A DNA stretch of 51,536 nt from Oligoflexus sp. (GTDB lineage: Bacteria; Bdellovibrionota_B; Oligoflexia; Oligoflexales; Oligoflexaceae). The position numbers were made by a program, and so were the translations under genes. Under the pieces are notes generated by a model. That model worked only from the letters and a program-made list of their open reading frames with translations. It had not been told where the DNA came from and did no database searches. Location of the stretch: the NCBI GenBank assembly GCA_014377445.1, contig JACMPP010000111.1, positions 1-51,536 of the forward strand. Reading direction: 5' to 3'. Below are positions 1 to 10,080 of this stretch, in pieces; position 1 is the stretch's first letter, and every line of letters begins with the position of its first letter.

Positions 1-451
1 GGAATCCTCAGCTCCTGCGGATCCACTACTTTTATTGCAGCTAAGGCTGAGGATCAAGGTCATTCCCAAAAAAAATCGAGTTAATGCTGTCATTCAAAAC
101 TCCGATGGCAAACGGCGCGGGCGCGAGATATCAAAATGGATGCGTTTAGCATAGCAGATTTATGGTTTACCGCCTAACCCCAGCCAGGCAAAATATTCTC
201 AGTCTCTTCGAACGAGAGCACATAAAAACGAAAGCTCTTGGTCACTCCGTAGACAGCCCTGAACAAGCGTACGTATAATAAAGACAGCTCAGCATCGTCA
301 CTCAGCTCCCTCAAGCTCCCTTGCAATATCCCGTTGTGAAAGTCCAGCTTTCTCCAGCTTTTCGACAGAAGCCACTTTCTCTGCATATTCCAGACAAATC
401 CCATCGAATATGGCGCTCTAAACCAGCCAGAATCTTCTACAATTAAGCCGA
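1..451. other. Left-edge intergenic stretch, no supported gene
   Basis: No reading frame here looks like a gene. A minus-strand frame at 174-548 overlaps the end of the giant lipoprotein gene in another frame and has no domain or convincing start, so it is left out. The only structure is an inverted repeat at 4-54, listed separately. The A-run near 67-76 and the GC-rich stretch near 112-130 show no recognisable motif. Confidence 0.6.
4..54. repeat. Inverted repeat / long hairpin at left edge
   Basis: ATCCTCAGC at 4-12 is matched exactly by GCTGAGGAT at 46-54. A second inner pair, CTGC (15-18) with GCAG (37-40), sits between them, so a long interrupted hairpin can form. There is no T-run after it on the plus strand, and the sequence beyond it on the minus strand is outside the window, so a terminator role cannot be decided. 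Confidence 0.5.
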
Positions 452-3400
452 TCAAAATGTGCAGCGAAATCCTACCCACGAAGCGGCGGAGGTGGTGGCT
501 TGGTCCAATTCCAAGAACCAGCGACCTGCCCCACTGCTTGCATTCCAATGATCCCCTATAATTGAAGCTCTCAAACCACTTGCAGAGTAGTAATTATCGT
601 TCGAATCATAAACGATTGGGCCTGCGCCAGTGGACTTCGGGTAGCCGCGCAAAAGATCGTAGTTGCCGCTCCCAAGACTAGCAAACGTTACGCCGCTAGC
701 AGTGAGGAAACTTTGTCCAAGCCAGAGCCCATCCGTGCCGTTATCTTGGCCCAGCCATCCATTTATTTGCCCCATAGTATATTCGAAAACATTGCCAACC
801 ATATCAGCGGCTCCGTACCTGGATCGACAGCTTGAAGTGGATCCAGGGCCACTTGAATTGGATGCGAATGCACCGAAAGGATTCGTATCGGTGTGGCAAC
901 GCACCGACGTTGTATCCGCCGCCCCTGATTCTAAACTCGGGATGCTGACAGAGCCCGTAAAGGGATTGATAGCAGCCTCGATTATGCCGTCTTGGTTGGT
1001 ATCCCCCCAGTCCGCTGCCTTCATCCATTCGGGGTTACTGGCCAGTTGCAAGGAATAGCTCTTCCCGTTGCTATCCGCGATGGTGGTGTAGCGACAGGCT
1101 TTCCAGGATGCCCCTTGGTCGATGTTCACCAAAGGCGCCGTGCCTTGCTTCGACTGCACAGTCGCTGTCGTGGCATTAATAGCTGTTCCGTTGCCACAGC
1201 CCGTGAGATCGAAGCCACCTGTTTGAAGGAACACATCTTGACACCGGGCAGCATTCTTCACCCAAGCCGTAGCCGTGCCTTGTGCAGGCCAATCGGAGGC
1301 TCCGTTCGGGCTATTGTTTGCGACTGATCCGTTGAATTGCGAGCTCTCGTATTTATGAATATAAAAGTCGTGATCGAGACCCGACTTATCCATCGCCACA
1401 TGCACCATGATCTGAGGGCGCGTTTGATTCTGCTGGTAATATTCATCGACTAAAAAAACACTAGCTCGCCTTAGCCTTGGCTCCATGCGGAAGGCTGATG
1501 ATGAAGTGAGGGCAGGGCCAGCAAAATAAGGAGATCTATAGTACTGCACTGATGGAACTATAGCATTGCCATCAGCATCTTCAGAGATCAGGATGTAGTT
1601 GTAAATCTTGCCGACGACCAGAGTCCCGCCATCTTTGGTCGATAGGTCAGCAAAAGTACAGTTGCCAGGCGTTGCGGTGATGCAGTTTGATATCGTAGCG
1701 ATGAGGGTACCGTCGCTCGATGTACTGGTAAAAAGCCGACTTCCACTGCTATCGACCGCCAGAGGATCGATTGGTTTATCGCTGAAATAATTACTCCCTG
1801 AGTTACCAAGTGCCCATGGAGTCGCGACGCGGACTGATTGATGGTTAGGTTCGGTAAATCGATAGAGTTTGTAGACGAGTCCTGCATCGGACGAAGTGCA
1901 GGTTCCGGAAGTGTTGCAGGTGGTTTTCGACCAAGGCGTCCAAGTCACGTTCACCCGGCCCTCGGCCACAGCATCGGTCATCGTACCGTCGATCGTGATC
2001 GCCACCTGTTCCCAGCGATTATCTTTTACATACAAATTCTCAGGGATAAGTCCGGCTGTGGCTAGATCGCCCGTTACAAACTTCGGTTCGTCGGGCAAAG
2101 CCAACTGACTCGTCGTCGGCATCGTATCGGCGCGAAAGCCAAGGCAGCGAAAGCCAATGGCGTCGCTGTTCGCAGTAGCTGGATCAGTCCAGGCCTGAAC
2201 GTTGGTGCCATACTGCTTTTGATCAGCGAAGGTAGGCGTCTTAAAATCAGCTCCGAGTGTCAAAGCCAGACCACCCACGCCCGGATCCAGGGTGTGAAAG
2301 CGCTGAACAATGTTATCGATGCCGTTCGAGATCGAGCGTCCAATGGTTGGACCGTAGCTAAAGCGGGATTCAGAATTTCCGCTGATGCTATACTGCAGCA
2401 TGCGGTGATCGACCCATTCCCGAAGATTGCCGGCCATATCCTGAACACCTAAAGCTGATTTGCAAATTGCAGCCGACTCTGTACTGGAGGCGGACGTTGC
2501 GTTCACATTGCAATTGCCGCCTGTGTTATTGGTATAGGTCGTCCACATATCCGCATAGCTCGTCCCGATCCACTTTGAAGCTCGACGCCATTCTTCTGAT
2601 GTGGGCATCCGGACCTTGGCATTAGTGCTGCTGGCATTGCGGCAAGCATAGAAAGCTGTCGGCCACGTGATGTTTGCTTGTGGAGAGATGCCTCCTACGC
2701 TTTCAGCCGCCTTCGTAATCACTTTTGTACCGCAGCTTACATCAGCGGCCGTGCCGTTGACATGAAATTTATAGGAGCAACCGGCTAGGCTTGATTCCGT
2801 TGTCGTCACCGTATCCCCGCCTGCACTGCTGCCTGCCGAGGATAACGATGCCTCATAGCGCATGATAAAGTAATCGTAGGCAAGGCTTGAGAATTTTTTG
2901 GGGACGAGAACATATCCGGGCGTTCCCTTGAGGACATACGTCAAGCTCGAGATCGCTCGGTTTGCATCGACGAATTTGCCCGTCGAGTCATAGTAACGAA
3001 CGTAATAGTAGCCATCGTTCAATGATGAGGCTGGAATTGAAATCAAGATCTTGTTGTCAGTCGCCACGGCATCGTAGATTCCATCTCCGTAGTTTATAGC
3101 AGCGATGGGACTCGCGAGAGAAAAGGAACTATAGGTCGCAGCCGTGCTAAAAAACACTTGATACTGAGTGATACGAGAATCAGGCGTCCCCCCAAACGTG
3201 AGTTCGACCTTCGCCGTGCCATCGGCCCAGCTTCCGAGCACATCGGCCGATAGAGCTCCAGCAAGGATTATAGGATTTTCGACTGTTATCGTTGAGCCTG
3301 AGGCCACATAGCCCGAAATGTTATCGGCCAGGTCTCGGGACTGAATGCAGGCATAGTAGGGAGTCGCCAAAACACCTGTGAGGCTAACGGGCGAGCTCGC

Positions 3401-6400
3401 TGAGGTCTTAGCGCTGATGCAAGCGACCGAGCAGCCGGCATTGGTGCAGAGCTTGGCGTCGCTGTAACGGAAATTAAGATCTGTTCCTGAGGTGAAGCTC
3501 ACCGGGAATGAGGTACTGAGGGAATAAGTATTCGGCAAGGTCACAGCCGAAGGAGCTGTCGGCAGAGTCGTGTCGATCACCAGCGCCTTTTGCCCGGCAA
3601 TGGAGTTCACGCCAGGGCTAGGGAGTGTAAGAATCGCATTATTCGTGCCCGCATCTTGAATCGCGCCTGTGCCACCTAGGCTCAGAGCCGTCGTCGAAAA
3701 AAGATCGAGGTCGGCACTGGAGTCGGTGGCGGCTACGGTGTAATTGAAAGTGAGGGTATTCGTTCCGCTCCCCGAACTATATAGGGCATCAGTATCAGGG
3801 ACAGCAGTCTCAAGCTTGAGTCGGAGATCCGTGCCGTTGGCAACAAAAACATTTTCAGAGAAGCTCACAGTGATCGGCACGACCGCGGCTTGCTTAAAAT
3901 AACCATCCGTCGCCGTCGAAGAAACATTGGTGACTGTCGGAACGGATGTGTCCACTGTAATCGGTGAGGTTGATGGTATCCAAGCGCTGCTATTACCAGC
4001 CGTATCAACACCTTGCACGCAACCATAATAAACCCCACCATTAACCCCTGTCACCGATTTGGGAGAGGCTGTGGAAGTGCTCACGCTGATGCAGGAACTC
4101 ACGCAGTCGTTTGTCGCACAGAGTTTGGTGTTGTGCGTACTGAAGTGAAGGTCGGTGCTAATCGTCCAGCTCACGTTGAAGCTAAGACTGGTACTACTCG
4201 CTCCTGCAAACCCAACAGATGCCGGAGCCGAAGGAAGGCTCGTGTCGATGACCAGGGCTTTATGCATAGAAATCGAATTAGCCCCTGCAAGAGTAGGTAG
4301 ATTTAGGACAGCATTGTTTCCCGAATCATCGCGAATCGATCCAGCCCCTACGGTCAATGCCGCTGTGGACTGCGCTTCCAAGTCAGCAGAGGTATCGCCT
4401 GCTTGAACGGTATAAACGAAACTTAGAGCATTTGTCCCACTGCCTGAGAGATAAAGTGCTGTTCGATCCGTCGCACCGGTTTCTAACAGAAGACCAAGAT
4501 TTTCGCTGCCGAGAACAAAGACTGGCTTTGAGAACTGCACTGTCATGGTCAGGGAAGCACCCAATTTATAAATGCCATCTGCTGCTATAGAGGAAACATC
4601 ACTGACCACGGGTGGACTCGTATCGACGGTCAACGTCGATGCTGATGATACCCATGCAGAAAGATTAGCCGATAAATCTTCGCCTTGAACACAGGCGTAG
4701 TAAACACTGCCGTTGACGCCCGTGAGGGTCGCAGGCGACTGAGCTTGGGTGATCAAGCTTGAGCAGCTCGTCACGCAGTCTGCTGCCGCACAGACCTTCA
4801 CATTATGCCGCTTAAAATGGCTATCCGAACTGTTTACCCAACTCGCCATAAAATTAGTTGAAGAACTCTTAGCGCTCAAAAACTGAACTCCACTCGCAGG
4901 CACCGGAGCGAGGGTATCGACGACAATATTTTTCTGCGCGGCTAGCATGCTCGCGCCCGATAGATTCGGGAGAAGTAGGTTCAGGTTATTTCCGGCACTA
5001 TCTCGAATCGTTCCGCTAGCGCCCAAGGTCAAGGCTGAGGTTGACTCAACATTGAGATCGTCGGTCGCATCGCCGGCTTGTACCGTATAGTTAAAGCTCA
5101 ACTTGGATGTACCGCTGCCGGAAGCGTATACCGCCGTCCGATCGGTCGTCCCGGTCTCCATCAGAAGGCCAAGATCAACACTATTGGTGACAAATACATT
5201 TTCTGAAAAGGAAACATCGATCGCGAGGATAGCACCCGCCTTGTAATAACCATCCGCAGTTGAGCTTGAAATGAGAGTGACACTAGGAACCGCCGTGTCG
5301 ATGGCAACAGGACTCATGGACGAGACCCAGGCTGAGACATTGCCGGCTAAATCTTCGCCTTGTACACAGGCATAGTAGTTGGACCCGTTGACCCCGATTT
5401 GATTGGCTGATGAAGTCAAGGAGGTACTGATCGAACTGCAAGATGAAACACAATCGTTCGCAGCACAAAGTTTCACATTGTGCCGACGAAAGTTGGTATC
5501 CGTGCTACTCACCCAACTGATCGGAACACTTACACTCATCGACGTCGCCGCAGCAAAACCAACTGCTGAAGGACTTGTGGGCAAAGTCGCATCGATGACG
5601 AGCGCCTTGAGTCCCGCGAGGGCTGCCGTACTTCCAATCGAAGGCAAGGCCGTCGACACTGCGACCTGCGCTGCGGTCTTGATCGCCCCTGCCGCGCCAA
5701 GGCTCAGCGAACCCGTTGATAAATAATTCAGATCCGCTGCGGTATCGCCCGCCTGCACTCGGTAGTTAAAAACCAAGGTCGACGTGCCGCTACCCGAAAC
5801 ATACAGGGCATTGCGAGACGTTGGTGTTGGGTTGAGACTCAAGCTCAAATCATTCGCGTTGGTCACATAAACACTCCCCGAATAAGTCACAGCTATCGGG
5901 ATGATACCGCCCGCTTTGTAAGCGCCATCGACAGCCGAACTACTCACCGAAACGATAGACGGAGCCGAGGTCGAAACGGTAACAGGACTTGTCGATGCGA
6001 TCCAAGCCGATTTGTTAGAAGCCCGATCAATAGCCTGGACGCAGGCATAGTAGCTGCTACCATCGACACCGATTTTTGCTGCTGCAGGAAGAGTTACCAA
6101 TTCCTCGGCACCACATCCGCTCGAGCATGAGGCATCGATGCACAATTTCGTCAAATAACCGCTGAGATTGAGATCGCTACTAGGCGTCCAGCTAAAGGCA
6201 AGGGCCTGAGTCGAGCTCACGGCGCTTGGAAAGGCTACCGCCGTAGGATTGCTCGGAGAAAGGGTGTCGATCTCCAAGACCTTCTGTTCGGAAAGAGTAT
6301 AACCGCTTCCTTGCAGAGGAAAGCTAAAGCTAAGGGTCTTGTCACGCTCGTCGACAAGGCCTGACTTCAGCCCTTTCGGCACGAGACTGACCGCTTCAAG

Positions 6401-7378
6401 AGCGGCTGTATCTTCGCCAGCGCCTGTCGTGTATTGAAAAACAAGCGTATTCGTCCCGCTTCCACTTGCATACGCAGCAAAACCATCACCGCTGCCATGC
6501 CTTACAAGCAAGCTCAAATTTGCAGCGTCGGCAGAATGAACCTTGCCGGTAAATTTCACTTCGATGGGAATAAGGCTTGCCGTTCGATAAGCACCTGATG
6601 GAAGAGGACTTGAAACTGCCGACACTTTAATGGTCGACATATTGCTAGGAATCACGGCAGATGTGCAGATCTTCGATCGAAGCAAACCGTGTTCAGCGAA
6701 AATACAAAGTTCGTAATCTTGCTTTGGATTGTAACCATCGATCACGAGCGAAGTTGAACTAACTTTCGCTTCGCCACTTTTCAGCCCGCGCACGGCATAG
6801 GAGCTAGCGCCTTTACTCTCGGACCAAGCCACGGTCATCCCTTCAGATCCGGGGATAAGTTGAAAACTCCGAGGGGGATCAATCTTGGTTTGGGTCGCCA
6901 CCAGGCGCAGCTTGGATTTTAAAGCCTTCTTCTCCACGACCTTGAAAACATAATAGCGGCCCAATTCCAGAGCCTGAGAATAATTAAATTTTGAATGGTT
7001 TCTAACCGTAGCGATCAATTCAAAATCAAGATCTGTATCGTCACTCTGTTGAGTAACGCGCAAGGATCCCAAAGGAGCTTCCTTGCTGAAAGAAAGACCG
7101 GCCAAGGCTGGAGGCAGGTCGTCAGTTTTTAAAAGATAAACATCGTAGGCGTGCTGCGCCTCATCTTGAGGCTCAGCCCAAGAAAGGTCTAGCTGGCCGT
7201 CAGAGTTAAGTTCAACCTTGTCAAGACCTTCGAATGAAGTATCAGTGGAATTTCCACTCAAGACCGATTGCTCATTGCAGGCATATCCGGCAAGGAGAAG
7301 ACTCGCAAACAGACTGAGGATGCTCAGTCGCAATCCTTTTCTTCGGTATGAATGTGATTTTGAGTGAAAGCTGAGCAT
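452..7378 (-). CDS. Giant surface lipoprotein-like protein with Ig-like repeats and two FGE-sulfatase domains
   Basis: About 2308 residues from ATG 7378, which has a GAGGG ribosome site about nine bases upstream; an in-frame TTG at 7387 abuts that site and is less likely. The N-terminus is basic then hydrophobic and ends in a Cys (GYAC), a poor but plausible lipobox. Residues ~250-1365 hold five repeats of ~220 residues. Each has a beta-rich half (DGxYKxG, LxFNYTVQAGD) and a fibronectin-like half with conserved Cys (AxDCVSSC, YYACVQGxD). Two FGE-sulfatase/SUMF1-like domains follow, ~1490-1750 and ~1995-end, each with a W-x-x-A/K-C-R segment, a DMxGNxxE motif and a GFRC end, separated by a fibronectin-like linker. 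Such domains often act in binding rather than catalysis. Likely a cell-surface adhesin or carbohydrate-binding protein; the substrate is unknown. No partner gene is adjacent. Confidence 0.85.
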   Translation of the reverse strand: MLSFHSKSHSYRRKGLRLSILSLFASLLLAGYACNEQSVLSGNSTDTSFEGLDKVELNSDGQLDLSWAEPQDEAQHAYDVYLLKTDDLPPALAGLSFSKEAPLGSLRVTQQSDDTDLDFELIATVRNHSKFNYSQALELGRYYVFKVVEKKALKSKLRLVATQTKIDPPRSFQLIPGSEGMTVAWSESKGASSYAVRGLKSGEAKVSSTSLVIDGYNPKQDYELCIFAEHGLLRSKICTSAVIPSNMSTIKVSAVSSPLPSGAYRTASLIPIEVKFTGKVHSADAANLSLLVRHGSGDGFAAYASGSGTNTLVFQYTTGAGEDTAALEAVSLVPKGLKSGLVDERDKTLSFSFPLQGSGYTLSEQKVLEIDTLSPSNPTAVAFPSAVSSTQALAFSWTPSSDLNLSGYLTKLCIDASCSSGCGAEELVTLPAAAKIGVDGSSYYACVQAIDRASNKSAWIASTSPVTVSTSAPSIVSVSSSAVDGAYKAGGIIPIAVTYSGSVYVTNANDLSLSLNPTPTSRNALYVSGSGTSTLVFNYRVQAGDTAADLNYLSTGSLSLGAAGAIKTAAQVAVSTALPSIGSTAALAGLKALVIDATLPTSPSAVGFAAATSMSVSVPISWVSSTDTNFRRHNVKLCAANDCVSSCSSISTSLTSSANQIGVNGSNYYACVQGEDLAGNVSAWVSSMSPVAIDTAVPSVTLISSSTADGYYKAGAILAIDVSFSENVFVTNSVDLGLLMETGTTDRTAVYASGSGTSKLSFNYTVQAGDATDDLNVESTSALTLGASGTIRDSAGNNLNLLLPNLSGASMLAAQKNIVVDTLAPVPASGVQFLSAKSSSTNFMASWVNSSDSHFKRHNVKVCAAADCVTSCSSLITQAQSPATLTGVNGSVYYACVQGEDLSANLSAWVSSASTLTVDTSPPVVSDVSSIAADGIYKLGASLTMTVQFSKPVFVLGSENLGLLLETGATDRTALYLSGSGTNALSFVYTVQAGDTSADLEAQSTAALTVGAGSIRDDSGNNAVLNLPTLAGANSISMHKALVIDTSLPSAPASVGFAGASSTSLSFNVSWTISTDLHFSTHNTKLCATNDCVSSCISVSTSTASPKSVTGVNGGVYYGCVQGVDTAGNSSAWIPSTSPITVDTSVPTVTNVSSTATDGYFKQAAVVPITVSFSENVFVANGTDLRLKLETAVPDTDALYSSGSGTNTLTFNYTVAATDSSADLDLFSTTALSLGGTGAIQDAGTNNAILTLPSPGVNSIAGQKALVIDTTLPTAPSAVTLPNTYSLSTSFPVSFTSGTDLNFRYSDAKLCTNAGCSVACISAKTSASSPVSLTGVLATPYYACIQSRDLADNISGYVASGSTITVENPIILAGALSADVLGSWADGTAKVELTFGGTPDSRITQYQVFFSTAATYSSFSLASPIAAINYGDGIYDAVATDNKILISIPASSLNDGYYYVRYYDSTGKFVDANRAISSLTYVLKGTPGYVLVPKKFSSLAYDYFIMRYEASLSSAGSSAGGDTVTTTESSLAGCSYKFHVNGTAADVSCGTKVITKAAESVGGISPQANITWPTAFYACRNASSTNAKVRMPTSEEWRRASKWIGTSYADMWTTYTNNTGGNCNVNATSASSTESAAICKSALGVQDMAGNLREWVDHRMLQYSISGNSESRFSYGPTIGRSISNGIDNIVQRFHTLDPGVGGLALTLGADFKTPTFADQKQYGTNVQAWTDPATANSDAIGFRCLGFRADTMPTTSQLALPDEPKFVTGDLATAGLIPENLYVKDNRWEQVAITIDGTMTDAVAEGRVNVTWTPWSKTTCNTSGTCTSSDAGLVYKLYRFTEPNHQSVRVATPWALGNSGSNYFSDKPIDPLAVDSSGSRLFTSTSSDGTLIATISNCITATPGNCTFADLSTKDGGTLVVGKIYNYILISEDADGNAIVPSVQYYRSPYFAGPALTSSSAFRMEPRLRRASVFLVDEYYQQNQTRPQIMVHVAMDKSGLDHDFYIHKYESSQFNGSVANNSPNGASDWPAQGTATAWVKNAARCQDVFLQTGGFDLTGCGNGTAINATTATVQSKQGTAPLVNIDQGASWKACRYTTIADSNGKSYSLQLASNPEWMKAADWGDTNQDGIIEAAINPFTGSVSIPSLESGAADTTSVRCHTDTNPFGAFASNSSGPGSTSSCRSRYGAADMVGNVFEYTMGQINGWLGQDNGTDGLWLGQSFLTASGVTFASLGSGNYDLLRGYPKSTGAGPIVYDSNDNYYSASGLRASIIGDHWNASSGAGRWFLELDQATTSAASWVGFRCTF
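3290..6640 (-). repeat. Five tandem ~220-codon repeats inside the giant lipoprotein gene
   Basis: The five units, read on the minus strand, start near 6640, 5965, 5290, 4620 and 3950. Each opens with a DGxYK-like motif, has a SGSGT-x-x-LxFxYT core, and ends with S-P-x-x-V-D-T. Units 2 to 5 are closely alike and the first is most diverged. At DNA level they differ at many third positions, so the array is old rather than recently amplified. Confidence 0.8.
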
Positions 7379-7571
7379 AAATTCCAACCCTCTTCATCAT
7401 GTACAGAGGGACTCGGTCATTTGATTGAAAAGATGAGGGGGGACGTCGAACGTTCAGCATAACCTGATGATAATTTTAATTAATTGCTGATAAGATCACC
7501 CCTCTATCAACTCTCAATTTATGCGAGATCAAGCCGAATTATGTGAAGAAAATAAGGAAGCCAACAGAGAC

Positions 7572-8249
7572 TCAATGCTTTTGCAAAGGCCGCGCGTTAT
7601 TTGGATAGCGAGTCTTAAACTCATCGATTTGAACCGGACTGAGGTTGACCTTTTCGGAAGCCACACCCCATAGCACATTCTCAGAACAGGGCGGAGTCGT
7701 CAGCGAACCGCGGTAACGATAAACCTTGGGCTTTGCCGGCAAGAGCGATGCGATATGAAAGAGCTTGCCTTGCGGGCTCGAGGTTTGATTCACGCCTTGA
7801 GGAATATAATTCCACAGGTCACGCAGCATCTTTTGCTCAGCTCCCGGCTCGACCGTCACACCGATCACGGCGAGGCGATTCTTTTCGTCTTTGTGAACGA
7901 AGTGGATTTCCATCGGGCTCAGGTGTCCGTCAATCCAGTGCTCACTGGGAGTGTGCACATGAAATTGAATCAATTTATAGCGTTGACCAGCAATCGTCGC
8001 ATAATTCTGATCGCCGACATTAAAGACGATGGCATGGCCGTTATCCACGATGGAGACAGAGGTTAGCTTGTAGTCGAGCTTGACATCATCAAGCAGAGGC
8101 CAAGCCGAAGGAATATCAATAGGACTCTGCTGCTGACCGATCGAACAGAGTCGATACTCATCGGCAAGTTCTATCCGCTGCTCATCCAGAGCTTCGTCAT
8201 CCTCCAGACCAAAAGCTCCTGGCTTTCCAAGAGACCTGAGCTGTTCTTG
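7572..8249 (-). pseudogene. Alpha-carbonic anhydrase lacking a start codon and N-terminus
   Basis: The core of an alpha-type carbonic anhydrase (reversible CO2 hydration, normally periplasmic) is intact. Visible are CSIGQQQSPIDI, VDNGH (proton-shuttle His), FHVHTPSEHW (two zinc His), MEIHFVH (third zinc His region), SLTTPPCSE (active-site Thr), and a complete C-terminus. The frame stays open upstream to a TGA at 8250-8252, but no ATG, GTG or TTG occurs between that stop and the GTG at 8046-8048, which lies after the zinc-fold N-terminal part. The signal peptide and the usual W-x-Y-x-G...W segment are missing. A GTG start at 8048 would give 158 residues, well under the usual ~230-250. A decayed gene is likeliest; a sequence error near 8250 is the alternative. 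Confidence 0.7.
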
Positions 8250-8524
8250 TCATAAGTCTATTCAATCGAGTGCTACCTGTCGATGGAGCACGGCAAGCAC
8301 TTCGATTGAAGTGTGGTTTCGAGCCCAGTCTTTAATCTTTAGTTCGATTTTGCTCCAGCTCCCGCAGCCGCCTAATTTTAGCCAATTAAATACCCGCCCT
8401 AAGCCGCTGAATTATGAGACATCTTCAGGATAGGCTTTAAGTTTTGCCAAATTGTACCGAACCGCGTGTTTCTGATCCAAGCTCGCACAGTCGCGGCTTC
8501 GGAAGCAACGAGGCGAGACTATCC

Positions 8525-10078
8525 ATGCAAATGATTCGTCGAAAAATCATTCTACTCGCTGCCCTGAGCAGTCCCGTTCAGGCCGCCGACATGCTGGCCC
8601 TCAGGCAGGCGGAGAAGGTATCGATGACCCTCACCGGCCGACCCCTTCCTAGCGCCATGAGAAAAGATTATCTAGCTGGGAAAATTCCGATAGCTGAGAT
8701 AGCCAATGCTTTGAGTCAGGATCCGCAGTTCATCGAATACTTCGCTCAATACTGGGCCCGGACGATGGGTTTCCTCACGCCCTTTCAAGCTTATTCCTTG
8801 GACGTGCCGGGCAAAGGTAATATTGGGGGCATGAGCTTAGCTCCTGAACCCACACGCTTCGACCCGAAATATCCTGAACGCTACAATGCGACGGAAATGG
8901 CCAAAGTCGCTGCCGGTATGAAGACGGTGCGGAGGATCTCGGTCAAACTCTGTGACAATGCACCGATGGTGGTGATTGGCCCCCGAGGCGAAGACAAAGC
9001 TATGGTGACCGCTGCCGCCAACACCAGCATTGGTCCAGGCGGCCAGCCTATACTTGCAGGCTCTGCGCCCTACTGGAAGGATATTCTTCCCCTTTATATT
9101 CAAGCTGATCTCGCTTGCGACGATCCGACTTTAAAAACTGTCACGCCTTGGTGGGATCCAGATACCGAAGTTAATTCCCGCTACGTTAAGGGCACGCCTT
9201 ACACTATTCCGCCTCTCGTCCTAGAACGCTGCGGAGCGAGACTCGAGCTCTGCAATTCATCGGGTGCAGGTAGCAACGATGTTTTCATGGATCACGTGAA
9301 TACCGATATGATGATGGAACCAGCTTACCTCATCGCTCACACCGTGGCCGAAGATCGTCCCTACTCGGAAATCATAAATGGTACTGACACGATTATGACC
9401 GGAACCTATGCAAGCTTCATGGCCAAGACCGGCCTTTCTTTTTGGGCTAACTTTCCAGGCGGTGCCTTCGATGACGTTTCCACTCATCCCATCTTCGTCA
9501 CGCCGAATGCCGCGGATCGCAAGCACTATCGCATCAAACGCAATGCTAATCATGCAGGCATACTGACCACACCAGCCTATCAGCTCCTAACTAATGGCCG
9601 ACGGGCGAAAGCCAATCGCGCCTATGAAACCTTCCTTTGCAAAAAATTCTCTGTACCTGATGGAGCTCAGCCTGACCCCAACGATGCTAACCCTGATCTC
9701 ACCAAACGCGCTTACTGCACTTACTGTCACAAATCTCTCGAACCCATGGCGGCGTTCTTCAATCGCTGGCCGACCACCGGCGTGAGGAATTATTTTTATG
9801 AAACTGACATTAAGTTAAATGATACGGGTCGGTTTATGGGTCAAGAGGGTAAGGGAGCCAATGTGTTCGGCAAAATTCTCGCCGAAAACGAGAGTTTCGG
9901 TGACTGCGCGGTGAAGCGAGCCTTTGAATTTGTCAATGGCCGACCGATGAGCATTTTGGATCGCGACAATAAGCTGCCTGCTTACGTGAACCAATTCAAA
10001 GGCTCTTCCATGAACCTTCGCCAGGTGATCCGAAGCATGGTACTCGCTCCAGAATTTCTAAATCCTAAGGGAGACTAG
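8525..10078 (+). CDS. Exported c-type haem protein, DUF1588/DUF1585-like
   Basis: 517 residues from ATG 8525; the frame is open from 8444, but the residues from 8525 or 8531 form a clean Sec signal peptide (basic start, hydrophobic run, cleavage near VQAAD), so the later start is preferred. One c-type haem motif, CTYCH, lies at residues 398-402. The following C-terminal region (FGDCAVKRAFEFVNGR, then an LRQVIRSMVLAPEF end) resembles the C-terminus of DUF1588/DUF1585 cytochrome-like proteins of planctomycetes and myxobacteria, which usually sit next to DUF1501 or DUF1552 genes. That partner is two genes downstream. The gene stop is two bases before the next start, so it is first in an operon. 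A periplasmic redox role is inferred; the substrate is unknown. Confidence 0.7.
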   Translation: MQMIRRKIILLAALSSPVQAADMLALRQAEKVSMTLTGRPLPSAMRKDYLAGKIPIAEIANALSQDPQFIEYFAQYWARTMGFLTPFQAYSLDVPGKGNIGGMSLAPEPTRFDPKYPERYNATEMAKVAAGMKTVRRISVKLCDNAPMVVIGPRGEDKAMVTAAANTSIGPGGQPILAGSAPYWKDILPLYIQADLACDDPTLKTVTPWWDPDTEVNSRYVKGTPYTIPPLVLERCGARLELCNSSGAGSNDVFMDHVNTDMMMEPAYLIAHTVAEDRPYSEIINGTDTIMTGTYASFMAKTGLSFWANFPGGAFDDVSTHPIFVTPNAADRKHYRIKRNANHAGILTTPAYQLLTNGRRAKANRAYETFLCKKFSVPDGAQPDPNDANPDLTKRAYCTYCHKSLEPMAAFFNRWPTTGVRNYFYETDIKLNDTGRFMGQEGKGANVFGKILAENESFGDCAVKRAFEFVNGRPMSILDRDNKLPAYVNQFKGSSMNLRQVIRSMVLAPEFLNPKGD

Positions 10079-10080
10079 GC

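Noticed and set aside
174..548. 124-codon minus-strand frame at the left edge
   Set aside because: It overlaps the C-terminal codons of the giant lipoprotein in another frame, has no ribosome site or domain, and reads like a shadow.
3290..6640. Possible CRISPR or DNA repeat array
   Set aside because: The repeats are ~670 bases long, in frame and diverged at third positions, so they are protein repeats and not a CRISPR array.
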